From assembly GCA_902386135.1 (NCBI GenBank), contig CABMIB010000055.1, forward strand, positions 1 to 63,892: 63,892 nucleotides of DNA. The letters run 5' to 3'. Numbering within the stretch: the stretch's first letter is position 1; each line of letters begins with the position of its first letter. A program made the position numbers and the translations under genes. Positions 16,754-24,406 of the stretch are shown piece after piece. A model generated the notes under the pieces. The model saw only the letters and a list, made by a program, of their open reading frames with translations. It made no database searches and was not told where the DNA came from. The DNA comes from an uncultured archaeon. GTDB taxonomy: Archaea > Halobacteriota > Methanosarcinia > Methanosarcinales > Methanoperedenaceae.

Positions 16754-16859
16754 TTTAGCTGGCGTGCAGGATAAAATCATTAATTCAACCTTCTCAACAT
16801 CACATGTATTTCACACCGCACTTCATATACATCACATTATAAAACAAAACAAATATAAA

Positions 16860-17222
16860 ATGTTAGACATAACGACCTCCCTGAAACTCCTCAGTATAGT
16901 ATATGCAATATTATCTTCCGGAGGGATTGTTCTCGTAGCATATGCGGCATATGCAGGTAAAAAGAGGACGGACAGCACGCTGCTGAGAGCAAGAGCATTT
17001 CTCAATGAGTCTTTCATGAAAGATAGCTGGACGCTGCTCTTACTGGCATGTTTACTCTTTTTTATTGACTCTTTGTTAAGTCTGAACATGATGTTCGGAT
17101 CATTCATGGAGACGAACACATCAATTCTGATATCAATAGTGGTCGAGGCCGGAACAATGGTGTGCATTGTCATGCTGGCATATAAATGGTTCAGGCTGGT
17201 AAATCCTAAAAACCAGCTGTAG
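16860..17222 (+). CDS. Small three-helix membrane protein
   Basis: I do not recognise a family. From ATG 16860 the 120-residue protein has hydrophobic segments at about 8-30, 58-78 and 88-110, with a basic loop (GKKRTDSTLLRARAF) after the first. A TATA-like TTATAAAAC at about 16838-16846 lies so close to the ATG that the mRNA is probably leaderless. It resembles in size and layout the 106- and 155-residue membrane proteins at 38954-39734, but I could not establish homology by eye. Confidence 0.55.
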   Translation: MLDITTSLKLLSIVYAILSSGGIVLVAYAAYAGKKRTDSTLLRARAFLNESFMKDSWTLLLLACLLFFIDSLLSLNMMFGSFMETNTSILISIVVEAGTMVCIVMLAYKWFRLVNPKNQL

Positions 17223-17238
17223 ATGGCTTTGTGTATGA

Positions 17239-17313
17239 GCTGAAAAAACAGCATCTGAACATCGATATTTATAGATTTATTAAGATAGATTCATGCCATC
17301 AGTACTTATAGGG
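17239..17313. repeat. Dispersed repeat, copy 1
   Basis: GCTGAAAAAA at the left end, ATTTATAGATTTA in the middle and GCCATCAGTACTTATAGGG at the right match copy 2 at 18891-18969 in the same order and spacing. It lies just after the small membrane-protein gene. Confidence 0.5.
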
Positions 17314-17604
17314 TTTTTATCTTCTGAATTGCCAGATGTTGATTTTTCTATTTTTAGCTCCTGGAATCAGATGTAAAACCATTGACGGCATACAGAAAAT
17401 GCCCTGTATCGCGTCCTGATAAGCCGCTTCCGTTACGGAAATAATCTGAAAAATAGAGGTAAGGGTTAAACGCGGCTGACAATCATATTCACTAACCCCT
17501 TACCTTACTTTAATGATTATTAATGATAGAATAAATACTTTTCTATCCAGAGCTTAAACATATATAAACAGAATTTTGAAGTATGCATGAAATTGAGCGG
17601 CGAG

Positions 17605-17759
17605 TTATTTCCCGGAAAATAATATCATTGTCCTTTCTATCCTCTGGTGATCACCTGCAGGGCTCACTGGCTAGATCCTGCCGAGCTGCTCAGTACCCCC
17701 AGAGCAAATATTCCCAGGAAATAATTAGGTTGACGATGCGCAGAGGATATGCCCTGCAG
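17605..17759. ncRNA. Candidate structured element with three interleaved long-range pairings
   Basis: Three perfect complementary pairs are C TTATTTCC (17605-17612) with GGAAATAA (17717-17724), A TATCCTCTG (17638-17646) with CAGAGGATA (17741-17749), and B CTGCAGGGC (17655-17663) with GCCCTGCAG (17751-17759). They occur in the order C-A-B-C'-A'-B', so they cannot all nest; they would need pseudoknots or alternate folds. The palindrome GGTGATCACC (17646-17655) sits between A and B. No convincing gene covers this part of the 870-bp gap 17223-18095. It could be a structured RNA or the remains of a mobile element. Confidence 0.4.
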
Positions 17760-17856
17760 CTGCCCGGGTGAATGGGTCCCAAGATCGTGGCAATGTCTCA
17801 GCTGCAGGACTGGACCTGCCAGGGACTTTGATTATATTTCAGGGCGTGTGTGAAAA

Positions 17857-17911
17857 TGAGGTTGGCATAAAAAAGTCTCTTAAACGATGGGTGCTAAAAT
17901 AGCCAACCTCA
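17857..17911. repeat. 10-bp inverted repeat TGAGGTTGGC/GCCAACCTCA
   Basis: Perfect arms are separated by 35 bases of A+T-rich sequence. It lies in the same long gene-free gap as the interleaved element and may be a hairpin or the ends of a small mobile element. Confidence 0.45.
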
Positions 17912-18095
17912 CTAATAGAAAATTACTTACAAACAATAGCTTTTTCGACCATCTTCATTAATGAGAATGATTAAAATGTGAAATCTGGGGGTGTTTGACA
18001 TTTACTATTTTTATTTCCCGAGAAATAATCAGGAATACAAGGGATGATATTTGAATCCATAAACGCTTATGAGAATGGAAGATAACTGTTGCTAG

Positions 18096-18653
18096 TCACC
18101 TTTCTTCAAACTCTTTTAGATTCTCTTTCGGACGCATCGCAGCGACTATCGGGTACATGTTTAGGTACATCTTGGGGAATTCGCTATATCTATATTTTTC
18201 TACGACCTTAAAATTGTGTTTCTCATAAAAACCCATAGATTCAGGCTTGGAATCCACTGTAATATAACGGCATCCGATATCATTAGAAACATTAATGGCC
18301 TTACCTATAGCGGCTAATAATATGAATCTGCCAATCCCGTTTCTCTCAAGGCTATGATCCACTGCAAGCCTGGCTATCTTAATAGCTGGATACTTCCGAT
18401 AAAGATAACCTTCAATGGTATCGCTTTGATCCACAGCTTGAACCTCAAGAGTATCCGCAACCAGTGTGAAATATCCTGCTGTCTGTTTCTTCCAGCAACA
18501 TAAATAAGTCCTGCTTGTCATGTGCGCCTGATCCAATAACGCATTATTTTTCAAGAATTCGTTTAACTCGGCGTTAGTGCAGCAAAAAGAAGAGCAATCA
18601 TACCTTTGAGTTAGCGGTATGATTAGAATATCTTTATTAAGGCTTTTTTCCAT
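18096..18653 (-). CDS. GNAT acetyltransferase, probable toxin of a TA pair
   Basis: A 185-residue GNAT protein. The start with CSSFCCTNAELNEFLKNNA, then RTYLCC and GYFTLVADTLEV, and the acetyl-CoA region IARLAVDHSLERNGIGRFIL are the layout of TacT/AtaT-like toxins that acetylate charged tRNA and stop translation. Strand-loop residues RNGIGR form the CoA pyrophosphate loop, and MGFYEKHNFK carries the usual catalytic-side Tyr. It starts 7 bases after a 48-residue gene that fits as its antitoxin. The toxin role is inferred from this pairing and length; a metabolic GNAT is the alternative. Confidence 0.7.
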   Translation of the reverse strand: MEKSLNKDILIIPLTQRYDCSSFCCTNAELNEFLKNNALLDQAHMTSRTYLCCWKKQTAGYFTLVADTLEVQAVDQSDTIEGYLYRKYPAIKIARLAVDHSLERNGIGRFILLAAIGKAINVSNDIGCRYITVDSKPESMGFYEKHNFKVVEKYRYSEFPKMYLNMYPIVAAMRPKENLKEFEER

Positions 18654-18660
18654 TTATGAT

Positions 18661-18807
18661 TTAAAATGGATGGGATTTGTAGATGCGCATAGCCTCTTTG
18701 AACATCTCTATCTGTTCATCGGTGACTTTAGGGTTTTTTTCATTCTCCCAGAACTCCTTTGCATCTTCACCCTCTAAGACTAATCCCAACTCGATTGGTT
18801 TGGCCAT
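18661..18807 (-). CDS. 48-residue antitoxin-like protein before the GNAT gene
   Basis: ATG 18807 opens a frame of 48 codons, MAKPIELGLVLEGEDAKEF and onward to a C-terminal helix with TDEQIEMFKEAMRIYKSHPF. Its codon use is like neighbouring genes, and a GGTGAT site lies before the ATG. It ends 7 bases before the GNAT gene, as expected for an antitoxin-toxin operon. The protein is acidic and helical, which would suit masking the toxin; no DNA-binding motif is clear. It is too short for many gene callers. Confidence 0.6.
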   Translation of the reverse strand: MAKPIELGLVLEGEDAKEFWENEKNPKVTDEQIEMFKEAMRIYKSHPF

Positions 18808-18890
18808 TTTTATCACCTGTTTCAAACAACACCCTGATGTTCAGTATATATCCAGTATGATACAGTAAACCATATAGTTAACGGTAAAAA

Positions 18891-18969
18891 GCTGAAAAAA
18901 TAGTCATTTTGAAAATCGGTATCTATAGACTTAACTATATATGGATAGTCGCCATCAGTACTCATAGGG
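18891..18969. repeat. Dispersed repeat, copy 2
   Basis: It matches copy 1 at 17239-17313 in GCTGAAAAAA, CTATAGACTTAA-like and GCCATCAGTACTCATAGGG segments. It lies in the gap between pyrF and the antitoxin gene. The two copies bracket the non-coding stretch and the TA pair. Confidence 0.5.
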
Positions 18970-18997
18970 CTCATCACATCTCAGTGATATTTTATCA

Positions 18998-19648
18998 TCA
19001 TCGGCAACTCTCTATCTCTTTTGCTATTTTTTCAGCTTCTATAGCAGGGTTCTTTGAATTATAAATGCTCCGCCCCACTATAACATAATCAGCGCCAGCC
19101 CTGATCGCCTCTGCTGCGCTGCCGCCCTGCGCGCCCACGCCTGGCGAGATGATTGTCAGTTCCCCAACGACACTGCGTATTTCTTTCACCCTTTCCGGGC
19201 GCGTCGCAGGCGCGACGACACCCGAAGTGCCGGACTCAACAGCAAGGCGGGCGAGTTCCAATGCTTTTGCCTGCATAAAATCAACGGCTCCGGGATGGCT
19301 CATTTCTGTCACCACGTATATATCCCCGTTATATTCCCTGGCGGTCTTTACGCATTCTGAAAGGCTGTCGCGCCCTGTAAAAGCGTGAACGATAACAGCG
19401 CTGGAGCCAGCCTCGAACGCACCGGCGCATATCAACCTGCTGGTATTCGGGATATCCGCGACTTTGAAATCCGCGATTATGGGCGCAAATTCTGATAGGG
19501 TGTTGATTATCCCGATACCTGCGCCGAGCACAAGCGGATAGCCTATCTTGATGGCGTCCACATACTCAGCTACGTCCTTTGATATCGAGACAGCCTGGGT
19601 TCCATCTGTAACATCAAGAGCCAGGATAAGCCGGGTTTTTTTAAGCAT
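18998..19648 (-). CDS. pyrF: Orotidine 5'-phosphate decarboxylase
   Basis: A 216-residue TIM-barrel enzyme that makes UMP from [16 protein letters not shown] at the start, the catalytic [12 protein letters not shown] (Asp-Lys-Asp array near residues 62-70) and the phosphate-binding SPGVGAQGG and [12 protein letters not shown] are all present, so it should be active. I chose ATG 19648, preceded by GAGGAAG, rather than the longer frame, which would run through the end of the deoxyhypusine synthase gene. It is the last gene of the operon cfbA-cfbE-dys-pyrF and starts 2 bases after the dys stop. Confidence 0.93.
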   Translation of the reverse strand: MLKKTRLILALDVTDGTQAVSISKDVAEYVDAIKIGYPLVLGAGIGIINTLSEFAPIIADFKVADIPNTSRLICAGAFEAGSSAVIVHAFTGRDSLSECVKTAREYNGDIYVVTEMSHPGAVDFMQAKALELARLAVESGTSGVVAPATRPERVKEIRSVVGELTIISPGVGAQGGSAAEAIRAGADYVIVGRSIYNSKNPAIEAEKIAKEIESCR

Positions 19649-19650
19649 AA

Positions 19651-20577
19651 CTACTTCCTCTTCCCGCTTTTCGCCGCAGCCACGATTACAGGCAGCGTGA
19701 TGGTAGCGTCGGAATATACAGTCACCGCGCGTGCATTCTCCCCGACCTTGCCCCATGAGCGCGCCTCATCCAGCGTGGCGCCTGAAAGACCACCGGGCTC
19801 GGGTCTGTCCATCGTAAGCTGGATTGCATAATCAAAGGATTTTGGCGTGACAAGCATGGACTGGAGGATGAAGTTCTTGGGTACGCCGCCGCCCACTATC
19901 AGGACGCCTGTGCGCTTTGCCTCGTAACACCGGTCGATCAGGCCTCTCATATCAGCAAAGACATCCACGTTAAGCGGCTTTGTCTGCCTGTACAGCCATG
20001 CCTGCAAGCCGATTATCGAATCCTGTATCGCAGGGCAGTACACCGGGACGCCCGTGTCGTACGCACTCTTTAAAATAGAATTATTATCATCAAGCTTTGA
20101 ACCGATATGGGACAGGAGTTCGGTTATCGAGAGCTTATCAGGAAGCTGCCTGAACATGGGCTGAAGCCTCTCCTCAAGCTTCGCAAAATGTTCCTCCGGC
20201 AGGAACACATCATAGATGCGGTTTATGGCCTGATGCTTTAGCTCGACATCATCGGTCACATCCGTTCCCTTGTAGTGATGAAGCCCGAGCGATTCAATAA
20301 TATCGTGAACGAGGTTGGCTCCTGTGGTGACCAGAATGTCAATATCCCTGTCCCTTATAAGGTCGCTCACTATCCTCCTCATACCTGCCGGCACCATGGC
20401 ACCCGCCAGGCCGAAGAATTTCGTACATTCCCTGTCATTTACCATTTCCCTGTATATGTCCGCAGCCTCGCTCAGGCGCCCTGCCCCGAACGCGCAGCCC
20501 GAGAACGAATCCACAAGCTGGCTTACGGTCATATCGTGTGTTATTTTTGCATGTTTGATCGGCTGCTGGAGTTCCAT
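19651..20577 (-). CDS. dys: Deoxyhypusine synthase
   Basis: A 308-residue enzyme that transfers the aminobutyl group of spermidine to a lysine of initiation factor aIF5[17 protein letters not shown] and [12 protein letters not shown] form the NAD site, and [12 protein letters not shown] contains the catalytic lysine; the family GGG-x-x-K spacing is intact. Length is normal. Its gene follows cfbE by 2 bases in the same operon; this is a housekeeping function and the link with F430 synthesis is probably only organisational. Confidence 0.9.
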   Translation of the reverse strand: MELQQPIKHAKITHDMTVSQLVDSFSGCAFGAGRLSEAADIYREMVNDRECTKFFGLAGAMVPAGMRRIVSDLIRDRDIDILVTTGANLVHDIIESLGLHHYKGTDVTDDVELKHQAINRIYDVFLPEEHFAKLEERLQPMFRQLPDKLSITELLSHIGSKLDDNNSILKSAYDTGVPVYCPAIQDSIIGLQAWLYRQTKPLNVDVFADMRGLIDRCYEAKRTGVLIVGGGVPKNFILQSMLVTPKSFDYAIQLTMDRPEPGGLSGATLDEARSWGKVGENARAVTVYSDATITLPVIVAAAKSGKRK

Positions 20578-20579
20578 AT

Positions 20580-21956
20580 TTATCTAAAGCACTTCACACA
20601 GGATAGAACGATATCCTTTTCGTGCGTCTGTTGTTTTGCAAGTTCAATCCCCTTAGATAGACTATCGGCATAATAAATATTTTTATTAATATTATTCTTT
20701 GTAAAGGACTTCATCCTTTCCCCGACAAGGATTAAAGCCAGAAGTTCGCTCATATGTTTATCCATAAACCTTTTAACCCCGGCCGGGTCAAGCCCTTCGC
20801 ACACCTCTTTTGCTTCTTCCCCCAGCACCATAACGATCCTGCCGCCCTCCGCCTTCGCATACGACAGCGCATTCTCGGCGCTCCGGATGTCCATCCCGGA
20901 ATTTGAGTTGTCTATGAGTATCCTCCCTTCAAGGAATGTCTTTCTCATGCGCCCCTCTGCGCCTTTAAATTCCCTGAAGACGCGCTCGATCGTACCTGCA
21001 TCAACATCCATCGCCAGCGCGACAGCCGCCGCGCCCACGAACGCTGTTTTATATGAGCTTATGTCATAATCAGGGGCCTCACGGATATGTATCCTTCCCT
21101 GCTTTTTTCCGATGTAATAGGCGATCACGCCCCCTTTACTGCTTATGTTCTCGTAATAGACATTACACGAGGCGTTTATAGAATCCAAGAACGAAACTAT
21201 ATTGACATCCCTCCTGCATGCCCCGAAAAACCTTAAAGCATCATTGTTTATCACAAGCGTACTGCCTGGTTTTGCGTTGAGTATCATCTGGCGCTTTGCT
21301 TCACTCGCCATTCGCGTGTTGTTTGCAATGGAATAGTCATTGACTACCGTGGTTATAACCCCTGTATCTGCGCATCCCGTACCGCCGAGTGAGACCTCAA
21401 ATATAAATACCTCAGGCTTTATCCCGGCTTCCCTGACAGCATCCAGCGCCACAAGTATACTGGCAGGTGTTATACTCAGTCCTCTCTTGATCATTGTCCC
21501 GGTACCCCAATCCTCCACGCCCCTGCTCGTGTGCGAAACGACCTTCTTTTCCCTGGAAAGTATCTCTGCTAAAAGGGTAGAAGTGCTTGTTTTCGCTTTA
21601 GTGCCTGTGATCTCGATAATGGTTTTATCATCCAGATCATAATCTTCCAGAAGCTGTCCGATCGCCTCATGATGCGACAGGACTGGTATGCTGTTCTCAG
21701 CCGCCTCGACCAGCATGGGATACTTTAAATCAAGATGCACGGGGGCGACAAGGACGTCAAAATCAGTTGCTTTCAGCGCATCCCGGGATGTGTTGATGCC
21801 TTCATTCTCAAGGGCGCCCAACTCCCCGGTATCCAGGGTCTTATACACATCTACAGCAGATATCGAGCTGACTGTTTTCTTTAGTTTCCGGGCTATTACA
21901 ATGCCGCCGTGGGTCAGGTCAAGTACACATGCCTTTGATGAGTTCTTTAATTGCAT
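20580..21956 (-). CDS. cfbE: Coenzyme F430 synthetase, Mur-ligase-like
   Basis: A 458-residue Mur-ligase-type protein: the P-loop ITGTKAKTSTSTLL (about 115-128), central EVSLGGTGCADTGVITTV and the C-terminal DNSNSGMDIRSAENAL are typical. In methanogens this group is CfbE, which uses ATP to close the last (carbocyclic six-membered) ring in the conversion of seco-F430 to F430, the nickel cofactor of methyl-coenzyme M reductase. Adjacency to cfbA strongly supports the name. I chose ATG 21956, which shares its A with the cfbA stop (TGATG); a TTG at 21959 is possible. cfbB, cfbC and cfbD are not in the window. Confidence 0.85.
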   Translation of the reverse strand: MQLKNSSKACVLDLTHGGIVIARKLKKTVSSISAVDVYKTLDTGELGALENEGINTSRDALKATDFDVLVAPVHLDLKYPMLVEAAENSIPVLSHHEAIGQLLEDYDLDDKTIIEITGTKAKTSTSTLLAEILSREKKVVSHTSRGVEDWGTGTMIKRGLSITPASILVALDAVREAGIKPEVFIFEVSLGGTGCADTGVITTVVNDYSIANNTRMASEAKRQMILNAKPGSTLVINNDALRFFGACRRDVNIVSFLDSINASCNVYYENISSKGGVIAYYIGKKQGRIHIREAPDYDISSYKTAFVGAAAVALAMDVDAGTIERVFREFKGAEGRMRKTFLEGRILIDNSNSGMDIRSAENALSYAKAEGGRIVMVLGEEAKEVCEGLDPAGVKRFMDKHMSELLALILVGERMKSFTKNNINKNIYYADSLSKGIELAKQQTHEKDIVLSCVKCFR

Positions 21957-22360
21957 CAATCTGATGATAGTGCCTCTTGGGCCCTCTTATAAGCCAGTTC
22001 CGCCACCAGCTCATCCACGCCGAGAGGCTCCGAATATATCAGTTTTACGTTTTTGCCGTCAAGCTTTATGGTTGTTTCCCTGGAATCCCTGCTGATGCCA
22101 AGTATCCTGGGAATGTCCTCCATCGTATGAACGCCGTGCGCCAGGAAAATAGGGACTGCCACTATCTTAGAAACCCCCGTGCCTTTAAAAGCCTCAAGAC
22201 CTTCTTTCATCGTTGGAGAGTTCATGTTCATGAAGCCTGTCCTGACCACAAGATTCTTGTATTTCTTTGCGATCAACTCCGCAACCCCGGTGACCACGTC
22301 TTTGTTATGCGGATGCTTGCTTCCGTGCCCGAGTGCCAGTATTCCGATCTTTTCGCTCAT
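21956..22360 (-). CDS. cfbA: Sirohydrochlorin nickelochelatase
   Basis: A 134-residue small CbiX-type chelatase. The metal-binding histidines lie in LALGHGSKHPHN and PIFLAHGVHTMEDIP. In methanogens the enzyme inserts nickel into sirohydrochlorin, the first step of F430 synthesis; in vitro such proteins also insert cobalt, so a cobalamin role is possible. The cfbE neighbour favours F430. ATG 22360 is preferred because GAGGAT lies 4 bases upstream; the upstream ATG at 22372 lies before this site. First gene of the cfbA-cfbE-dys-pyrF operon. Confidence 0.88.
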   Translation of the reverse strand: MSEKIGILALGHGSKHPHNKDVVTGVAELIAKKYKNLVVRTGFMNMNSPTMKEGLEAFKGTGVSKIVAVPIFLAHGVHTMEDIPRILGISRDSRETTIKLDGKNVKLIYSEPLGVDELVAELAYKRAQEALSSD

Positions 22361-22458
22361 AGAAATCCTCATTTAATCGTGATAGTTGATGGGCTTTTTA
22401 TGGCTGATGCGTCTTATAATCTTTTGGATACGGCGCAGAAAAAATAGTATGACCCTTA

Positions 22459-22932
22459 TTATATCTCCTTAACTCCACGGAACGCACTTTTCACAACCAG
22501 TAAGCCTGTCTCGACGTGGTATTCGATCGTCCTCCCGTAATTCCCCCCCGTATCCTTGGCCAGTATCGGGATTTTCATCTCCCCGAGCTTTCGGATCACA
22601 GCCACCACGTTCTTCTCCCCTATGTTCATATTATCCGCGAAGCTGAACATACTTGCCCCACCTGCTATTTTAGACTCAATCCTGCCCCTCAGGCATCCTC
22701 TCTCAAGCATTTTCTGGATTGCCATCTCTATCCCGGAATCTGCGAATTTTAACGGGTTACTCTTGTTTTTTGCTTCCTCTATAGTGGGGAGGACTATATG
22801 AGCCAAGGCGCCTACCCGTGCTACCGGGTCGCGGAGTGAAATACCCACGCAGGAACCCAGTCCTATGGTTACAAGTACAGCCGGATTGTGGACGACGACA
22901 AGGTCTGCAATCCCTACGATTAACTTCTCCAT
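22459..22932 (-). CDS. cheD: Chemoreceptor glutamine deamidase CheD
   Basis: A 157-residue protein with the CheD catalytic Cys in TIGLGSCVGISL (about residue 27) and His in GALAHIVLP (about residue 44); KIAGGASMF is also conserved. CheD deamidates glutamines of chemoreceptors and, with CheC, takes part in adaptation. It is the last gene of the che operon, 9 bases after cheC. Confidence 0.93.
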   Translation of the reverse strand: MEKLIVGIADLVVVHNPAVLVTIGLGSCVGISLRDPVARVGALAHIVLPTIEEAKNKSNPLKFADSGIEMAIQKMLERGCLRGRIESKIAGGASMFSFADNMNIGEKNVVAVIRKLGEMKIPILAKDTGGNYGRTIEYHVETGLLVVKSAFRGVKEI

Positions 22933-22941
22933 TTCCGATAC

Positions 22942-23559
22942 CTACTTGCCCAGTAACCTGTTTATCGCGTCCAGTATCTTTGTAAGCGAGACGGAATCCG
23001 TGAATATCAGTATCCTTCCCTCTATTTTTTCCGAATTCACAGTAAATTCCGTCCTCAGGAACAGCACATCCTCAACATCCAGGCTCATCATACCGACTAT
23101 CTGGTTGATTATCGCATCAGCCATATCATATACCTGGTTCGGAGGTGAAAGTCCAAGGGCTATCCCCAGGAAATTTGAAAGTGAAGTGATATACGTGCCG
23201 TTCATAATATTACCGAGTTCCAGCAGTACCGATTGCTCCATTTCATTGAACGTTGCGCTATCTTCTGCCTGGCCCAGCACAAGTTTTATCAGTAATTTCG
23301 CGCTGTCCTTTGATAGCAAGAGCACAAGAAAACCACTGGAGTCCCCTTTTAACTGCTGTATGATACCCACAACAGGAGCCGCATTCTTCACGATTATAGG
23401 TACTTGGATTATCGGGACTAATTTAAGGTCGGGAAGCGATATCTCCACTTTTTTATTCACCATCTGGGATAGGGAAGTAGTAGCGTTCCCGATTCCGATA
23501 TTGCCAACCTCTTTCAAAGCATCGTACTGGAAATCGGTCAGCGTTTTTATATCTTCCAT
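22942..23559 (-). CDS. cheC: CheY-phosphate phosphatase CheC
   Basis: A 205-residue protein with two pseudo-symmetric active-site helices, DALKEVGNIGIGNATTSL near residue 15 and LLELGNIMNGTYITSL near residue 112; each has the E-x2-N pair that positions water for attack on CheY-phosphate. Having both sites intact suggests an active phosphatase. It binds CheD, encoded next. It follows cheR by 4 bases in the che operon. Confidence 0.92.
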   Translation of the reverse strand: MEDIKTLTDFQYDALKEVGNIGIGNATTSLSQMVNKKVEISLPDLKLVPIIQVPIIVKNAAPVVGIIQQLKGDSSGFLVLLLSKDSAKLLIKLVLGQAEDSATFNEMEQSVLLELGNIMNGTYITSLSNFLGIALGLSPPNQVYDMADAIINQIVGMMSLDVEDVLFLRTEFTVNSEKIEGRILIFTDSVSLTKILDAINRLLGK

Positions 23560-23563
23560 AGTA

Positions 23564-24406
23564 TCACCTCTTCTTTTGATAGATTCGTTCTTTTACATCA
23601 ACAGGATGGAACAGCTCTTCTGCCGGACCGACGAGCGTTTCTGTTTTCCCCATCACGAAGTATCCTCCGTCGTTCAGGGCATTATAGAAATTCAGGTAAA
23701 GCTTTTCCTGCAGAGCCTGCTCGAAATATATCGTAACATTCCTGCAAAAAATGACATCGAACCCGAATAACCTTGGACCGGATATCATATCGTGATACCT
23801 GAACTTTACCAGGTTCCGGACCTCATCGATAACACTGTATGTGTAATCCTCATTCTGGACAAAAAACCGCTCGATCCGCTCCCTGCCTATTTTTTCAAGC
23901 TGCTTTAAATGATATATCCCTTTTTCTGCTTTTTTAAGGGAATCCTCGTCTATATCCGTGCCAAGTATTGAAATATCGTATCTTTTGATCGAAATCCCCA
24001 GGAATTCACGGAGCATTATCGCTATTGAATACGGCTCTTCACCATTGGAGCAGCCTGCGCTCCATACCCTTATCGTTTTATTAATTCCTTTTGATTTGAA
24101 TAGTTCGGGAAGAACATTTTTACTGAACGATTCGTATGTTTCCGGGTTCCTGAACAGTTCAGTGACATTAACCGTCAGTGTCTCTTTTAACCTCTGTGAT
24201 TCCGTCTCATTCGTTAAAAGAACCCCTGCATACTCCTTATAAGATCTTGAATGATTTGCCCGCAGCCTTACGGCAAGCCTTCGCTTAAGATGGGCCTGCT
24301 TATAGTCCTCACAGTTAAAACCGATTTTTCTCTTTATGAGGGTTTTTAATTCTGCGAACTCTTCATCGTCCTCATGCACCGGGAAATTATCTGGGATGGC
24401 TATCAT
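23564..24406 (-). CDS. cheR: Chemotaxis protein methyltransferase CheR
   Basis: A 280-residue enzyme that methylates glutamates of chemoreceptors with S-adenosylmethionine. The N-terminal helical CheR domain (about 10-80) is followed by the methyltransferase fold with VWSAGCSNGEEPYSIAI (SAM loop), ILGTDIDEDSL and VIFCRNVTIYFE. There is no TPR extension. It overlaps cheA by four bases (ATGA). Confidence 0.95.
   Translation of the reverse strand: MIAIPDNFPVHEDDEEFAELKTLIKRKIGFNCEDYKQAHLKRRLAVRLRANHSRSYKEYAGVLLTNETESQRLKETLTVNVTELFRNPETYESFSKNVLPELFKSKGINKTIRVWSAGCSNGEEPYSIAIMLREFLGISIKRYDISILGTDIDEDSLKKAEKGIYHLKQLEKIGRERIERFFVQNEDYTYSVIDEVRNLVKFRYHDMISGPRLFGFDVIFCRNVTIYFEQALQEKLYLNFYNALNDGGYFVMGKTETLVGPAEELFHPVDVKERIYQKKR

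Noticed and set aside
17583-17771. 62-codon frame over the interleaved repeat element
   Set aside because: Composition is not protein-like, there is no ribosome-binding site, and the DNA is better explained by the inverted repeats.
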